Source: Colias croceus (lineage: Eukaryota > Arthropoda > Insecta > Lepidoptera > Pieridae). From it: a stretch of 64,000 nucleotides of DNA. The DNA is taken from positions 3,224,001-3,288,000 of the forward strand of contig NC_059538.1 in assembly GCF_905220415.1 (NCBI RefSeq), read 5' to 3'. The notes beneath the pieces were generated by a model, which did not search any database, was not told the origin of the DNA, and worked only from the letters and a program-made list of their open reading frames with translations. Shown here one piece after another: positions 11,584 to 22,166 of this stretch; position 1 is the stretch's first letter; the number at the start of each line of letters is the position of its first letter. The position numbers were made by a program, and so were the translations under genes.

Positions 11584-11658
11584 TCACGAGTGGCTGAGTT
11601 GGTTAGGCATCCGCCCCGGAATGGCGCGAAGGATGCGGGTTCAAGTCCCGCCTCGTGA
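11584..11658 (+). tRNA. tRNA-like gene, array copy 2 (Ser-like, GGA loop uncertain)
   Basis: A 75-base cloverleaf can be drawn. The acceptor is TCACGAG/CTCGTGA (7 of 7 pairs). The D-arm GCTGAGTTGGTTAGGC is of the class-II (Ser/Leu) style. The anticodon stem is CCGCC/GGCGC (4 pairs) with loop CCGGAAT, then a short variable piece, then T stem GCGGG/CCCGC and loop TTCAAGT. The loop places GGA (Ser) as anticodon, but base 33 is C instead of the near-universal U and the variable arm is short. Function as a translating tRNA is therefore doubtful. A and B boxes plus a T6 terminator nine bases downstream support Pol III transcription. Confidence 0.5.
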
Positions 11659-11894
11659 TCGAATTTTTTCTATTCTTTATAAATTTATATTTATAAAGCA
11701 TTTTGAATGCCATAAAAACCAAAAAATATAAATTCAAGAAAAGGTCGTGTTCCATCGTTACAATATTGTATTCACTGAAAAGTGCTTCATATTGGTTGAA
11801 ATGGTTGTTAAATCATCTCAATAGATGGCGCGCGGTGTGTCCCTTAAGACACATAAAACTGAAAGGATAGAATAAATTCGATTGCTCAGGCGGG

Positions 11895-11969
11895 TCACGA
11901 GTGGCTGAGTTGGTTAGGCATCCGCCCCGGAATGGCGCGAAGGATGCGGGTTCAAGTCCCGCCTCGTGA
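11895..11969 (+). tRNA. tRNA-like gene, array copy 3
   Basis: Identical in sequence to copy 2, exactly 311 bases further on, with the same perfect acceptor stem, A and B boxes and following T6 run. The same doubts about the anticodon loop apply. Confidence 0.5.
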
Positions 11970-12205
11970 TCGAATTTTTTCTATTCTTTATAAATTTATA
12001 TTTATAAAGCATTTTGAATGCCATAAAAACCAAAAAATATAAATTCAAGAAAAGGTCGTGTTCCATCGTTACAATATTGTATTCACTGAAAAGTGCTTCA
12101 TATTGGTTGAAATGGTTGTTAAATCATCTCAATAGATGGCGCGCGGTGTGTCCCTTAAGACACATAAAACTGAAAGGATAGAATAAATTCGATTGCTCAG
12201 GCGGG

Positions 12206-12280
12206 TCACGAGTGGCTGAGTTGGTTAGGCATCCGCCCCGGAATGGCGCGAAGGATGCGGGTTCAAGTCCCGCCTCGTGA
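12206..12280 (+). tRNA. tRNA-like gene, array copy 4
   Basis: Identical to copy 2, offset 622 bases. The only visible unit difference is just after it, CTAGTC for CTATTC near 12290, outside the gene and after its terminator. Confidence 0.5.
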
Positions 12281-12516
12281 TCGAATTTTTTCTAGTCTTT
12301 ATAAATTTATATTTATAAAGCATTTTGAATGCCATAAAAACCAAAAAATATAAATTCAAGAAAAGGTCGTGTTCCATCGTTACAATATTGTATTCACTGA
12401 AAAGTGCTTCATATTGGTTGAAATGGTTGTTAAATCATCTCAATAGATGGCGCGCGGTGTGTCCCTTAAGACACATAAAACTGAAAGGATAGAATAAATT
12501 CGATTGCTCAGGCGGG

Positions 12517-12591
12517 TCACGAGTGGCTGAGTTGGTTAGGCATCCGCCCCGGAATGGCGCGAAGGATGCGGGTTCAAGTCCCGCCTCGTGA
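12517..12591 (+). tRNA. tRNA-like gene, array copy 5
   Basis: Identical to copy 2 and the last in the array. Its downstream spacer stops after 73 bases at the A-rich edge that meets the right 12-bp direct repeat. Confidence 0.5.
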
Positions 12592-12676
12592 TCGAATTTT
12601 TTCTATTCTTTATAAATTTATATTTATAAAGCATTTTGAATGCCATAAAAACCAAAAAATATAAATGTCTTGTCCG

Positions 12677-13609
12677 AATGACGTCATAATGTCATCAGCA
12701 CTTAAAAAAATTGCAAGATATGAAATAAATCAAGATTAAACTATTATCGTGTATTTTTATTTTATAATATAGTTGACTTTGGTTCCGAACTAAAACGAAT
12801 AATCTTAGTAGGAGATTAACCTTAGTAGGAGATCATATATTTATACTTTTTATTCTGGGAAAATCCCTCAACAGGGCCCATCCAATCATCGTCAATTAAT
12901 GTTACCATAATACGAACAGAAAAAAACAAATGCGTGAACACTCGACAACACATTATCTTATTCCGTCTGGTTAAGTGCGCACTGTGCAACATATCAAACA
13001 GAACAATTAATATATTATAACTAAATTAGATCCATCTTATTACAACAACAGGGCAACGTATGCCAATATAAAAATATATAACATACAAAAAAATAAATCC
13101 CAATGTTTTTACATTGGAATAAATTTTTTATATAATATATTATGTTTGTAAACATTACTGTCGCTAATCAATTCTGGCACTGTGTCATTATCTTGACCTA
13201 TGTAACATTTGCAAAAATTCCACAAAAATTCATCCACGACTCTTTATAGTGCCTAATAAAGAAATGTAATTGCATTTGCACACCATATTCATCTCAAATG
13301 ATAGCGCGTCACAAAATTACTATCAAATTGTACTTTTTTCATTTATACGATCGAGCATTAGTATACGATACAATTTTCTTGAAAACGATACTAATTGATT
13401 ATCCTCATATAAATTTACTCTTAAATAAAATTTCCGAGTGCTACGCAATTTCAGCCTCTACGGTAATTATTTCAGAGTATGAGCTAATGTTAGTGGGAGG
13501 CAAAAGCATATTTGTACTACAATTTACCACTTTATCGCGAATCCAGCTGCAGAAACAGGCCACAACTAGTGTCATTTGTAGTTCGATGAGTGCGCTGTTC
13601 GGACGTGTC
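12677..13609. other. Upstream region of the aquaporin locus, no gene seen
   Basis: AT-rich. It holds a short direct repeat of CTTAGTAGGAGAT at about 12806 and 12824. An open frame at 13298-13633 has no recognisable domain and overlaps the probable promoter. I see no transposon ends here. Confidence 0.5.
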
Positions 13610-13765
13610 CCAAAATATATAAATTATATATAAGTGTCGTTCCGATAAACGTTTATCGTATTTATAAACGGTTCGTAGCAACGTAGCAGTGGTCTACGGC
13701 GATCGACAGCGGTGCGCGTACGCAGTGCGTTTGTAATTTTGTGTCAATAGCTTCTGTACATCGAA
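13610..13765 (+). promoter_or_regulatory. Probable promoter and 5' UTR of the first aquaporin start exon
   Basis: A TATATATAAG box at 13625-13634 sits about 130 bases before the ATG. It is followed by a perfect 16-base palindrome, CGATAAACGTTTATCG (13643-13658), and a CpG-rich stretch (13680-13735) unlike the surrounding intron. Composition and position suggest core promoter plus leader. The transcription start itself is inferred, not seen. Confidence 0.4.
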
Positions 13766-13787
13766 ATGGCTACTAAGGGCGTACAAA
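13766..13787 (+). CDS. Drip: Aquaporin candidate start exon 1a (MATKGVQ)
   Basis: The ATG in a good context (GAAATGG) opens seven codons (MATKGVQ) and one extra base before a strong donor, GTAAGT (13788). The donor is phase 1. The first shared aquaporin exon (40102) has a phase-1 acceptor, so A plus GG gives Arg and the frame flows into TSSIIGLADV. The exon follows a TATA and CpG-rich leader, which fits a real transcription start. In the product this is the cytosolic N-terminus before the first membrane helix. It could also splice to one of the candidate cassette exons at 17461, 25262 or 25959. The exon is short, so chance cannot be excluded without transcripts. Confidence 0.6.
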
Positions 13788-14194
13788 GTAAGTAATCTTT
13801 TTCTATTTACCAAAATTTTATACACAAAGATCCTCTATACTTAATATAACAAATCTAAAAATATATTTAAAAAAAATATCCCTTCCATATTCGATAGAAA
13901 TTATTCGTTGCGGAAAATCATTATTGAGTGTGAAATAATAATTTTCAATTCAGCATCATGTAATACATAATACGTTATCTTAATGATACTGTCAAATGGT
14001 GTGATAAAAACTTAAATTCCAATGTGTTATGAAAGTGATAGTAAAGTACACCTTCAATGGACACGTGTGTATAATTATAAAATATTAAACTTACGTTAGA
14101 ATTAAACATTAAAAAAAAATAATTTGGATTAGAAAAATAAATATCGTACGATTATCCGTCTCTACCAATAGTTTCCATAGATTAGTTTGATACA

Positions 14195-14943
14195 TAATTA
14201 AAAAACCGGCCAAGTGCGAGTCGGGCTCGCGCACAAAGGGTTCCGTAGCAGCAAATATAATAAACTTATTATGTCAATTTATACACCTCGTAAAAAGTAC
14301 CTACATTATAAAGATTTTATATCATCGCGGATTTTTAAAGGTGTACAATACTGTAGTATATTTTTTGATCTATCTTATAAGGTTCAGCCATCGTTTTCAG
14401 TGTAAGCACAATAACTTAACCAAAATTACAGTTAAATCAACCTATCTCAAAAACTATAAGAGATACTTTGATCAAACCAAAAATCGTTGAAAGAGTTAAT
14501 TAGCATGCATCACCTCTATTTTTTTTAGAATTTTATACCCCGTAGTTATAAAAATAGAGGGGGGGGGACATACTTTTTACGACTTTGAGAGCTGATATCT
14601 CAAAAACCGTTCACTTTAAGAAAAATGTTTTTTAGAAAACTTTATATCATTTTAAAAGACCTTTCCATTGATACCCCACACGGGTATGTACATCGAAAAA
14701 AAAAATTTCATCCCTCAGTTACATGTATGGGGGGCCCCACCCCCAATTCTTTTTTTTACTATTTAGTGTCATATTTTTGTAGCGGTTCATACAACACATA
14801 TTCCCATCAAATTTCATCACTGTAGTACTTATAGTTTCCGAGTAAATCGGCTGTGACAGACGGACAGACGGACAGACGGACAGACGGACATGACGAAACT
14901 ATAAGGGTTCCGTTTTTGCCATTTTGGCTACGGAACCCTAAAA
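14195..14943. mobile_element. Lepidopteran repeat with CCGGCCAAGTGCGAGTCGG head
   Basis: The head reads CCGGCCAAGTGCGAGTCGGG with a following GGGTTCCGTA. The end has a GACAGACG microsatellite (about 14854-14890), then CTACGGAACCCTAAAAA. The terminal GGGTTCCGTA and TACGGAACCC words are inverted repeats of each other. A second, shorter copy lies at 38626-38878. This wording is very common in moth genomes. I cannot assign it firmly to a class (non-autonomous RTE-like or SINE-like). Confidence 0.7.
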
Positions 14944-15383
14944 AGGCTTTTAATTTATTAAAAACATGAATTATACATGCAATAGTCATATAAAATTTTC
15001 AACAATTTAGCTAATAAAAACACAATAGTTTTATAGATTTTTTAATCAATATAATCTACACAACTGAAGAATAATAAAACGCTTTTAAAGGTCACAGTCT
15101 TACAATAAGATTAAATGCAGTACATATCTAATTTGTAAGTAATTAGGTCGATAAAACAATATTTTCGGTTTATCAATTATTACATTTACAACGTTTTTAT
15201 CTTAATCTTACACAGATAATGCTTATTTTACACGCATATCATAAACGATCACGCATACAATATATCGATATTAAATCTTTGTGTATTTTATTATTATTTT
15301 AACGAATAAATGGAAATCAAATCTGTGATCATATTATAGCAATAAAAGTAATTTGATATTATGTATCTCAATTCTATAATACT

Positions 15384-15710
15384 CGGGTACCATAGAAGGT
15401 ACCCGGTCCTTTGGAAGGCTTACGTGGGGACACGGATCCAACACGCAGAGGCCCTTTCGAGAACTTTACTGTGTTGTGGGAGTGTGGGACACTAGCCGCA
15501 GCCTGCCCAAGACTGCACTATAGAGATACAGCCCTGCATTGCAAGATAAGGAAACAAAATAAACTGGGCTATGGAATGGGATGTTATTGGACCGGAATTA
15601 AGGACTGTGGAAGACTATGGCACCTGCCTTTCTACGATATAGCAAAAAATTGTTGGCAGGTGGTGACTCGCCCTCTCACTGTATGGGCCCCCGAAATAAG
15701 TCGCTAAAGT
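15384..15710. other. GC-rich island of unknown origin
   Basis: About 330 bases of balanced-GC sequence in AT-rich intron. It opens with an 8-bp hairpin (CGGGTACC, loop ATAGAA) and holds a 98-codon open frame at 15411-15707 that has no ATG start. The peptide has eight Cys and several Trp but no domain I recognise. It may be a piece of an unclassified retroelement or a decayed exon. Confidence 0.35.
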
Positions 15711-16467
15711 GATTATATTATTATGTGCCCGAAATCATATGAACCGTTTCATAATTTCTCCAGATAAATAGAAAGATGATACGATAAGTACCAACATTCG
15801 TACGTACGTTATAATATGAAACAAAAAAAAAAAATTGTAATTTAATTTCAATAGAAATGTAATGTAAAAATATTTTAAATACCTATTACCTGTTATAATA
15901 ATTGTACTGTAAAATTAAACAACGATTAGTTAATAATATTATTTCTACTAGGCTGTAGAAACTATTTGCAAAATCTGTCTAATAATAGATAGGAGTTTGA
16001 ATTTGCTTTTATCTAAAATTAGATCTAAATTTTATAAAAATATAGCGAATATAAACTTCATACAGCTTGTAGGAATTATTAAGTTGATTTAATAAGAAAA
16101 TAGGTACATACAAACATCCATCAAAAGTATGATAATTTATTTTCCTTATCGAACTACATACACTTAGTGGGATCAGTAGTTGCCATTAAAGAAAAACAAG
16201 AACAATATACCGAAATAAAAGTTCAAAATAAATTTTATTGCGTACGGCACTCACACTTTGTCTGCAGCTATTTATAACATGTTGATTGCACTTTGATTGT
16301 GACAGTTCATTTACCGCTGAATTTTTGGCGGCATTTCACATTCCATAAACAAAATTCAAAATGAATCTTGGTCGTATAATACATGCGTAACTTTTTTTTT
16401 ATGGGAGAACAAGCAAAGGGTGAGGTGGGCTACGGGACCATAAAAGAAATATACCTACATATACGTG

Positions 16468-16496
16468 TACCTCCTCTTTTTTTGAAGTTGGTTAAC
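16468..16496. mobile_element. Relic end of a TTTGAAGTCGGTTAA-type transposon
   Basis: It reads CCTCCTC, a T run, then GAAGTTGGTTAA. This matches the better-kept end at 24647-24694 and is the inverted complement of the left end at 33461-33480. Confidence 0.4.
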
Positions 16497-17460
16497 TAGT
16501 ACCTAATACCTAATAGAGTCACCGGTGCTTTGCCGGCCTTTTAATAATAATAGGCTCTTTTCTTGAGGTCCTAATGTTATAAGTTATAACTTATAACCGT
16601 TCAGGAATACCACAGGTTATATCGTTCCTAAACTGATGCCTAACATAAAATTTATCAAGTTTTAAACAGCTGATGTTCTTATTTTGAAAAATACCACAGA
16701 CCTCCATAATAGAACGATGTTCTATGGAAGTGAATAAAATTTAAATATTGAAAAGAAAGAAGGAAATAAAGCAAACATAGTGTGCACTAAAAAATGAAAA
16801 TGTTAATGATTTATTCTCGATACTTTCAAAATAAATACTATGCCATGGTAAATTATGTAGGCGGTAAATTTATTAAATGATATTACAATTAGGTACATTA
16901 AAAGATAAACCATAATCATGTATTATGATAATTGATAATATAGATACGTAATCTTTTGTTGTTAGCATAATTCTAAATTAAATCGCTTATGATGTTAGGA
17001 TAATCTCAGTAGTAAAAACTCACGTACCTACTTTGATTACAGACTGTAAATTTATTAATGTTATCAATAGATATTATAATACAAACGTATAATCTTAATA
17101 AATTAATGAACATTCCATTTAATATATTATGAAGAAAAAGGTGTTTTAAAAATATAAATCTTTATTTTTAGTACCTACTTAATAATTTTATACAAAAGCT
17201 CAAGCTAATCAAGAAATAGATACAAGCCAAATTATCGGAGTCTAGCTGTATACTAAGCATTTTTTGTTTAGTTTCTTCGATCTGATATGACGTTTAGTTT
17301 ACAGAAAACCCTCTAAATTACAAAGGTTATTTTTTAATTTCAAATATAGACAACAATTATTATAATAATTAATTAATGAACGACATCATATGTAAAAACA
17401 ATTAAAAAGCATGTGTATGTAAAAAAAAAAGTTAAACATTATTTATTTTTATATTCACAG

Positions 17461-17559
17461 CCGCTTCAACTTCTATATTATACGACACCTTTAAAAACTG
17501 TTCAACTAGTATGGCTATGGACCAGGATGACAATGTAATCGTGGTGGAAACCCACCGTG
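17461..17559 (+). CDS. Drip: Aquaporin candidate exon 1b, 1-1 symmetric
   Basis: A T-rich tract ending in TTCACAG (17454-17460) is a good acceptor. The 99 bases that follow are open and end in donor GTACGT at 17560. Read from a phase-1 junction the exon is stop-free and keeps phase 1, so it could slot between exon 1a (13787) and the first shared exon (40102) without changing frame. It also contains an ATG at 17511 (MAMDQDDNVIVVETHR), so it could be a start exon with its own leader. The peptide is acidic and polar, suitable for a cytosolic N-terminal segment. There is no homology I recognise. The phase match is the main evidence. Confidence 0.45.
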
Positions 17560-19109
17560 GTACGTTATTAATAAAACGTGCATGTATTCGTAAATAAATC
17601 ATAATTGGGTATCTCAATACTTGTACGTAATATATTTTTATACATTATCATTGGGATAATATTACTACGTATGGAGGAGACACCACGAACAAAATCTGTG
17701 CGCCATTTTTTTGCTCTAACTAAGTTTTAAAAATTATTATCTAGTTAGGTACTTACCGATGAAAGTTATTCCTTTGCACTTTTCCGTATTATTTGTGCAA
17801 TATCGTAACACACACGAAGGCATATTTGATGCGTTTCACTTTAAAACAAATAAAAAATGAGCGTGCAGTTACGCCATATGTCGTATGTTGAGCGGAACAT
17901 AAGTGATGTAGGCGGTGTCGTCTCCATATGTATATCTCAATGTACATTATGTATGGAAGACATTGAATGAAAATAAAATTTGATTGCACTATTCATTGGA
18001 TTGTCGGGTTTCTTTATGTAAAGATTATTTTTTCCATTAGTTAGAAACAGAAAGGCACTTGCAAAGTAACGACACGGCAATTTGACTTGAATTATTATAG
18101 AACAATGAAAATGTCGTAAAATAATAGATCGGATCATTATTCATTTTGTATAATATCACTTCATATTTCATAAGCCTATTGACTGATTCTTAAAAGAATT
18201 GAGAAAAATAACCGATTCTGCTTTTTACTTTTGTTTTTTTGAATAGTCTTATAAATTTTATATTCACCTTATCACTAGTACGAGTATGATAATTTTACGA
18301 AGTAACAAATGATACGAAGCAGATATTATATAGCTGTACTAAACTTATTTATTACATTTTCATATAAATTAAATGATTGTCGTGTCGTTACTAGTAAGTG
18401 TAGACACATTAGCAAACGCATGTAAAGCCGGCTATTCACGTACCTACCGCAGGGGAAATACTGGAACAATCTCGGTTGCACGGTCCGGTCGGAGCAATTT
18501 CAGTTGTTCTCTAAAATGCGTCTGCTAGCCTATACACATCACAATTAAAGAGTCAATTAAGGGCGCAATTCCAATATTGCCCCTGCTGTAGGTATGTGAG
18601 TAGCCCGCAATAAGGTATTCAGATATGTAAATATATTAAGCGATCAAAATAGTAAATAATGCATGAACTCATAAATAAGGATTCAATAATTGGTATTCCA
18701 CTCAAAGTGCAGGGATTCCTTTAACTACGCATGTTTAATCGATGGATGTATCGAGATAGGTTTTATTTAGAATATTTATTAAAAGGTTAGACATGTATTT
18801 GATCCGTAATGATTAATTAATAATCGCTGTGTGGATTCTTTCATATTCATTTTTACAATGAGACTCATGTTTTTATTGAATACATATAAAGTATTTATGA
18901 TTGAGATAAGATTTGGATAGTAATTCTTTGGAATTTTGCGCTAATTGCTTTTAAGATTATTTTTGAAGTAGATATAGATTTATTTATACCTAGTTCTTTT
19001 TATAGGTTGGTACAACCTTATATTATCCATCATTTTATATCTTTATAGATATTATTTCCGGGTAGAAAATAGAGCAATTTTACTGATGTAAATAATTAAT
19101 CCATACAAA

Positions 19110-19321
19110 TATTATAAATTCGAAAGTAACTCTGTCTGTCTGTCTGTTATTCAATCACGCCTTAACTACTGAACCAATTTGCATCAAATTTGGTATAGAG
19201 ATATTTTGATACCCGAGAAAGGACATAGGATATAGGTTTTATCCCGGAAATCTCACGGGAACGGGAACTATGAGGGTTTTTCTATGACTGCGCGGGCGAT
19301 GCCGCGGGTGGAAAGCTAGTC
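19110..19321 (-). mobile_element. Decayed RTE/SINE-like fragment, family B
   Basis: Minus-strand copy with ACTAGCTTTCCACCCGCGG, CGCGCAGTC, AGTTCCCGTTCCCGTGAGA and a CTGTCTGTCTGTCT-like tail on the + strand. Same family as 9940-10152. Confidence 0.65.
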
Positions 19322-20159
19322 TTAAATAAGAAAAAATTTCCATTCATTATTAATAACGATCTGTGGTATATTCCTAGCCAATTGAACTGATTTCTTATCA
19401 TTCGAATAGGTGTTTACTCAAGAACAATTTACATAATTGGCCGTGTACCAAAATACAAGAGAGAATTGTTTTCTATAAATAGTATTCAATTGAGATCTGG
19501 TTAAGGAATTGATGAATGCCAGTAGGGTTGTTAATGTGAATGGCTTTGGGGTGTTCAAGTATTAGGTACGTAAGACAATTTGGGAGGAGGGGGGATCTCG
19601 TAAAACATTACGATGCGTTACTGTGGTACAGAAAAAATGTCACAGTGCATTACAATTTACAATGCTCCCCCATGAAGGGGAGGAGGAGGGGGGGGGGTTC
19701 AAAATTTGGAAAAATGCGTTGCGTAATACTTTGAACGTTCCTTATGATTTTAAGTTCCATTCAATACGCATTAACTTCTTGTTGAGAAATGTATGAACAA
19801 TAATTTTAATGCTATCTATAGAGTAGTTTACTGTTTAATACGTGACTCTTACCACAAATTACAAGCTTAAATTGTAAGGAGGTTAATTACTCGTAAAATC
19901 TATTTTCAACAAACTAGGTATTCAAAGTTACATGACTGACATAATTATTAACATTAACGATAAAGTGGCATATATATTAATTTCCTTATTATTATTTTCG
20001 GTCCATGAAACAGATCTTTTTTGTTGATTGGGACACATTAGACTTTCCTTTTAGGAGGAAAATTAAATATTATGTTTATCTTTATACTTAGTAAATGATA
20101 ATGTTTCCTCAAAATTTAAATGTATTTCGAGTTCGAGGTTATTAAGTTCTTTACATACT

Positions 20160-20345
20160 AGCTGTGCCCCACGGTTTTACCCGCATCGCTCCGCTTCTGT
20201 TGGTTTTAGCGTGATGATATAATATAGCCTACAGGCTTCCGCGATAAATGGGCCATCTAACACCGAAATAATTTTTCAAATCAGACCAGTGGTTCTTGAG
20301 ATTAGCGCGTTCAAACAACTAACAAACTCTTCAGCTTTATAATGT
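20160..20345 (+). mobile_element. Decayed RTE/SINE-like fragment, family A
   Basis: Plus-strand copy: ACTAGCTGTGCCCCACGG, CCCGCATCGCTCCGC, a GATGATATAATATAGCC block, then a tail with GTTCAAACAAC. It pairs with the minus-strand relic at 6699-6885. Confidence 0.65.
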
Positions 20346-21075
20346 TGGTAAATAATATAGATAAAAAATTAACAAGAGTTTCAGGTTAATGTTTGAACAC
20401 GACATAAACAATGTACTACGTAATAATTCGAATAACTTTATTGCAATTTCGCGTTAATTGTCACAGTAATCGCGATAATTTATTGCATTTTATACCTTAT
20501 TTACACATAATAAGTCAATTAAATTAATCGGTTTTTTTATAATTAATTACACTCATATCTTAAGGTGATAATGCTTTAATTGGAACTACTGTGAAATGAA
20601 TATAATATATCGAAAGTGTTTAAACCGACCTCAAGAAAGGAAATGTTTGTTATTACATATTTAGGTCCTATTTTGTAGGTAGGTATGTATGTTCACTGAT
20701 CCTTTGTTGCATGTCGTATATTTCAACTGAAATAAAATTTTCAAGATTTTTTTATGTTTGTAAACTAGATATAACCAGGGCTCGGAAACCGGTTTAAATT
20801 CTTAACCGGTTTCGGTCATTGACCCCAAACCGAAATTGATTTAGGTTAAAGGTTGCACTTTACCGGTTTTTACCGGTTTATGCGAAATACCGGTTTTTCA
20901 TTAATATTGGTTTTGGTGGTGAAAATTAACCGGTTAAAACCAAGTTACATAAGGATCCTCGGCCCCCGCTACCCTCGCTCGACGGGCCTGGACGTTGCGA
21001 AGTCATTTAGTTACAAAATTCTTAATCGCACTCAAGTTCGCAATTTTAGTTTATATTTGAAATTTGAATTTGATA

Positions 21076-21240
21076 ACTAGATTTCCGCCCGCGGCTTCGC
21101 CCGCGTTTGCAAAGGAAAACCCGCATAGTTCCCGTTCCCGTGGGATTTCCGGGATAAAAACTATCCTATGTGTTAATCCAAGTTACCCTCTATATGTGTG
21201 CTAAACATCCATACATCCATACATCTATACTTACAAACTA
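21076..21240 (+). mobile_element. Family B fragment nested in the hAT element
   Basis: ACTAGATTTCCGCCCGCGG, CTTCGCCCGCG, AACCCGCATAGTTCCCG, TGGGATTTCCGGGAT, then CATACATCCATACATC. The nesting shows the hAT element is older. Confidence 0.65.
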
Positions 21241-21265
21241 TATTTTAGAATAGAATATATTAGAT

Positions 21266-21566
21266 ACTAGCTTCCGCCCGCGACTCCGTCCGCGCGGAAA
21301 AATTAAGATTTATTTTTTTCTACGTATTTTTCCGGGATAAAAAGTATCCTATTTTATGCCTAGGATAATAAGGTATAATTATACCAAGTTTCATCGAAAT
21401 CGAACCGTAAGTTTTCACGTGATGCCTGAACATACAGACAGACAAAAAAATTTTTAATCACATATTTGGGTTTGGTATCGATCCAGTAACACCCCCTGGT
21501 ATTTATTTTTTCAATATTTTCAATGTACAGAATTGACCCTTCTACAGATTTATTATATGTATAGAT
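21266..21566 (+). mobile_element. Short copy of the family C repeat, nested in the hAT element
   Basis: It runs from ACTAGCTTCCGCCCGCGACT to TTATTATATGTATAGAT. The same start and end occur at 48150-48625, but that copy has about 150 extra bases after the CGCGCGG head and a longer GACA run. The shared internal wording (AAGTATCCTATTTTA, CATCGAAATCGAACCG, TTGGGTTTGGTATC) makes it one family. Confidence 0.75.
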
Positions 21567-21999
21567 ATTAGATTCACTATATCTTGTGGCAAGCGTTAAA
21601 AAATGAGGCAAAAATAATAAAGGAATTAACCGGTTAATTTGGGTGTCAAAACCGTTTGTGCAGAAGTAACCGGTAACCTTAATCATTTGGGTTACTTATA
21701 AACAGTTCACTTGTTTAACCGGTAAATGAAGGAACGATATATTTACCGGTATATAATCTAAATTAACCGCTCTTTTCAAACCGGTTCCGAGCCCTGGATA
21801 TAACTGCCATCGTAATTACGTAACTGCGTACCGTAATTAGGTACTTAATGAAAGCGAAATAATTCCGTAAACATGCTTATTATTTATTATTTATTTGAAG
21901 TGTCATATTACAGTGACCACAATAGAATAATCAAAAGGAAAGTTGTTAAGTAGGTTAAATCTATATATTTAAAACTCAAAGGTGACTGATATAGTGATC

Positions 22000-22166
22000 T
22001 ATGATCTATCAACGCAAAGCCCAAACCACTGGACGTATCGGGCTGAAATTTGGCATGCAGGTAGATGTTAGGACGTAGGCATCCGCTAAGAAAGGATTTC
22101 CCGAAATTCTTGCGGGAACGGGGAAAAACGGGGATGCACGTACAAAGTCGTGGGCGGAAGCTAGTA
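22000..22166 (-). mobile_element. Diverged family B-like fragment
   Basis: On the minus strand it has ACTAGCTTCCGCCCACG, a CCCCGTTTTTCCCCG core, TCCCGCAAGAATTTCGGGA and a tail with GATACGTCCAGTGGTTTGG. It is more diverged than the others. Confidence 0.5.

Larger units (their letters stand above)
11177..12676. mobile_element. Inserted tandem tRNA-like array flanked by a 12-bp direct repeat
   Basis: ATGTCTTGTCCG occurs at 11177-11188 and again at 12665-12676, bounding 1,476 bp of inserted DNA exactly. The insert starts with an 84-bp arm (11189-11272) that is the perfect reverse complement of 11295-11378, with a 22-base loop. It then runs as tandem 311-bp units, each with one 75-base tRNA-like gene and a 236-bp spacer. 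The last spacer is cut off in an A-rich run just before the right direct repeat. Units look almost identical; one T-to-G difference is visible near 12290 (CTAGTC for CTATTC). The direct repeats behave like a target-site duplication, and the inverted head recalls twin-primed retrotransposition. Confidence 0.75.
13788..17460. other. Intron with repeats
   Basis: Intron following exon 1a. It contains a CCGGCCAAG-type repeat (14195-14943), a GC-rich island (15384-15710) and a short transposon end (16468-16496), each listed separately. A perfect 22-base palindrome at 16576-16597 (centre AAGTTATAACTT) and a CCATAATAGAAC hairpin near 16704 are the only other structures. No exon of the shared protein is seen. 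Confidence 0.6.
20776..21796. mobile_element. Non-autonomous hAT-type DNA transposon with 8-bp target duplication
   Basis: It begins CAGGGCTCGGAAACCGGTTT and ends AAACCGGTTCCGAGCCCTG, inverted ends of about 19 bp starting with the CAGGG typical of hAT elements. GATATAAC flanks it on both sides (20768-20775 and 21797-21804), an intact 8-bp duplication. Inside, ACCGGTT words recur many times near both ends, like subterminal transposase-binding repeats. There is no transposase frame. Two retroposon-like repeats (21076-21240 and 21266-21566) sit in its middle and therefore arrived later. Confidence 0.85.

Noticed and set aside
11189..12664. CRISPR array or ordinary satellite
   Set aside because: The 311-bp unit contains a tRNA-like gene, the spacers are identical rather than unique, and flanking direct repeats mark an insertion.
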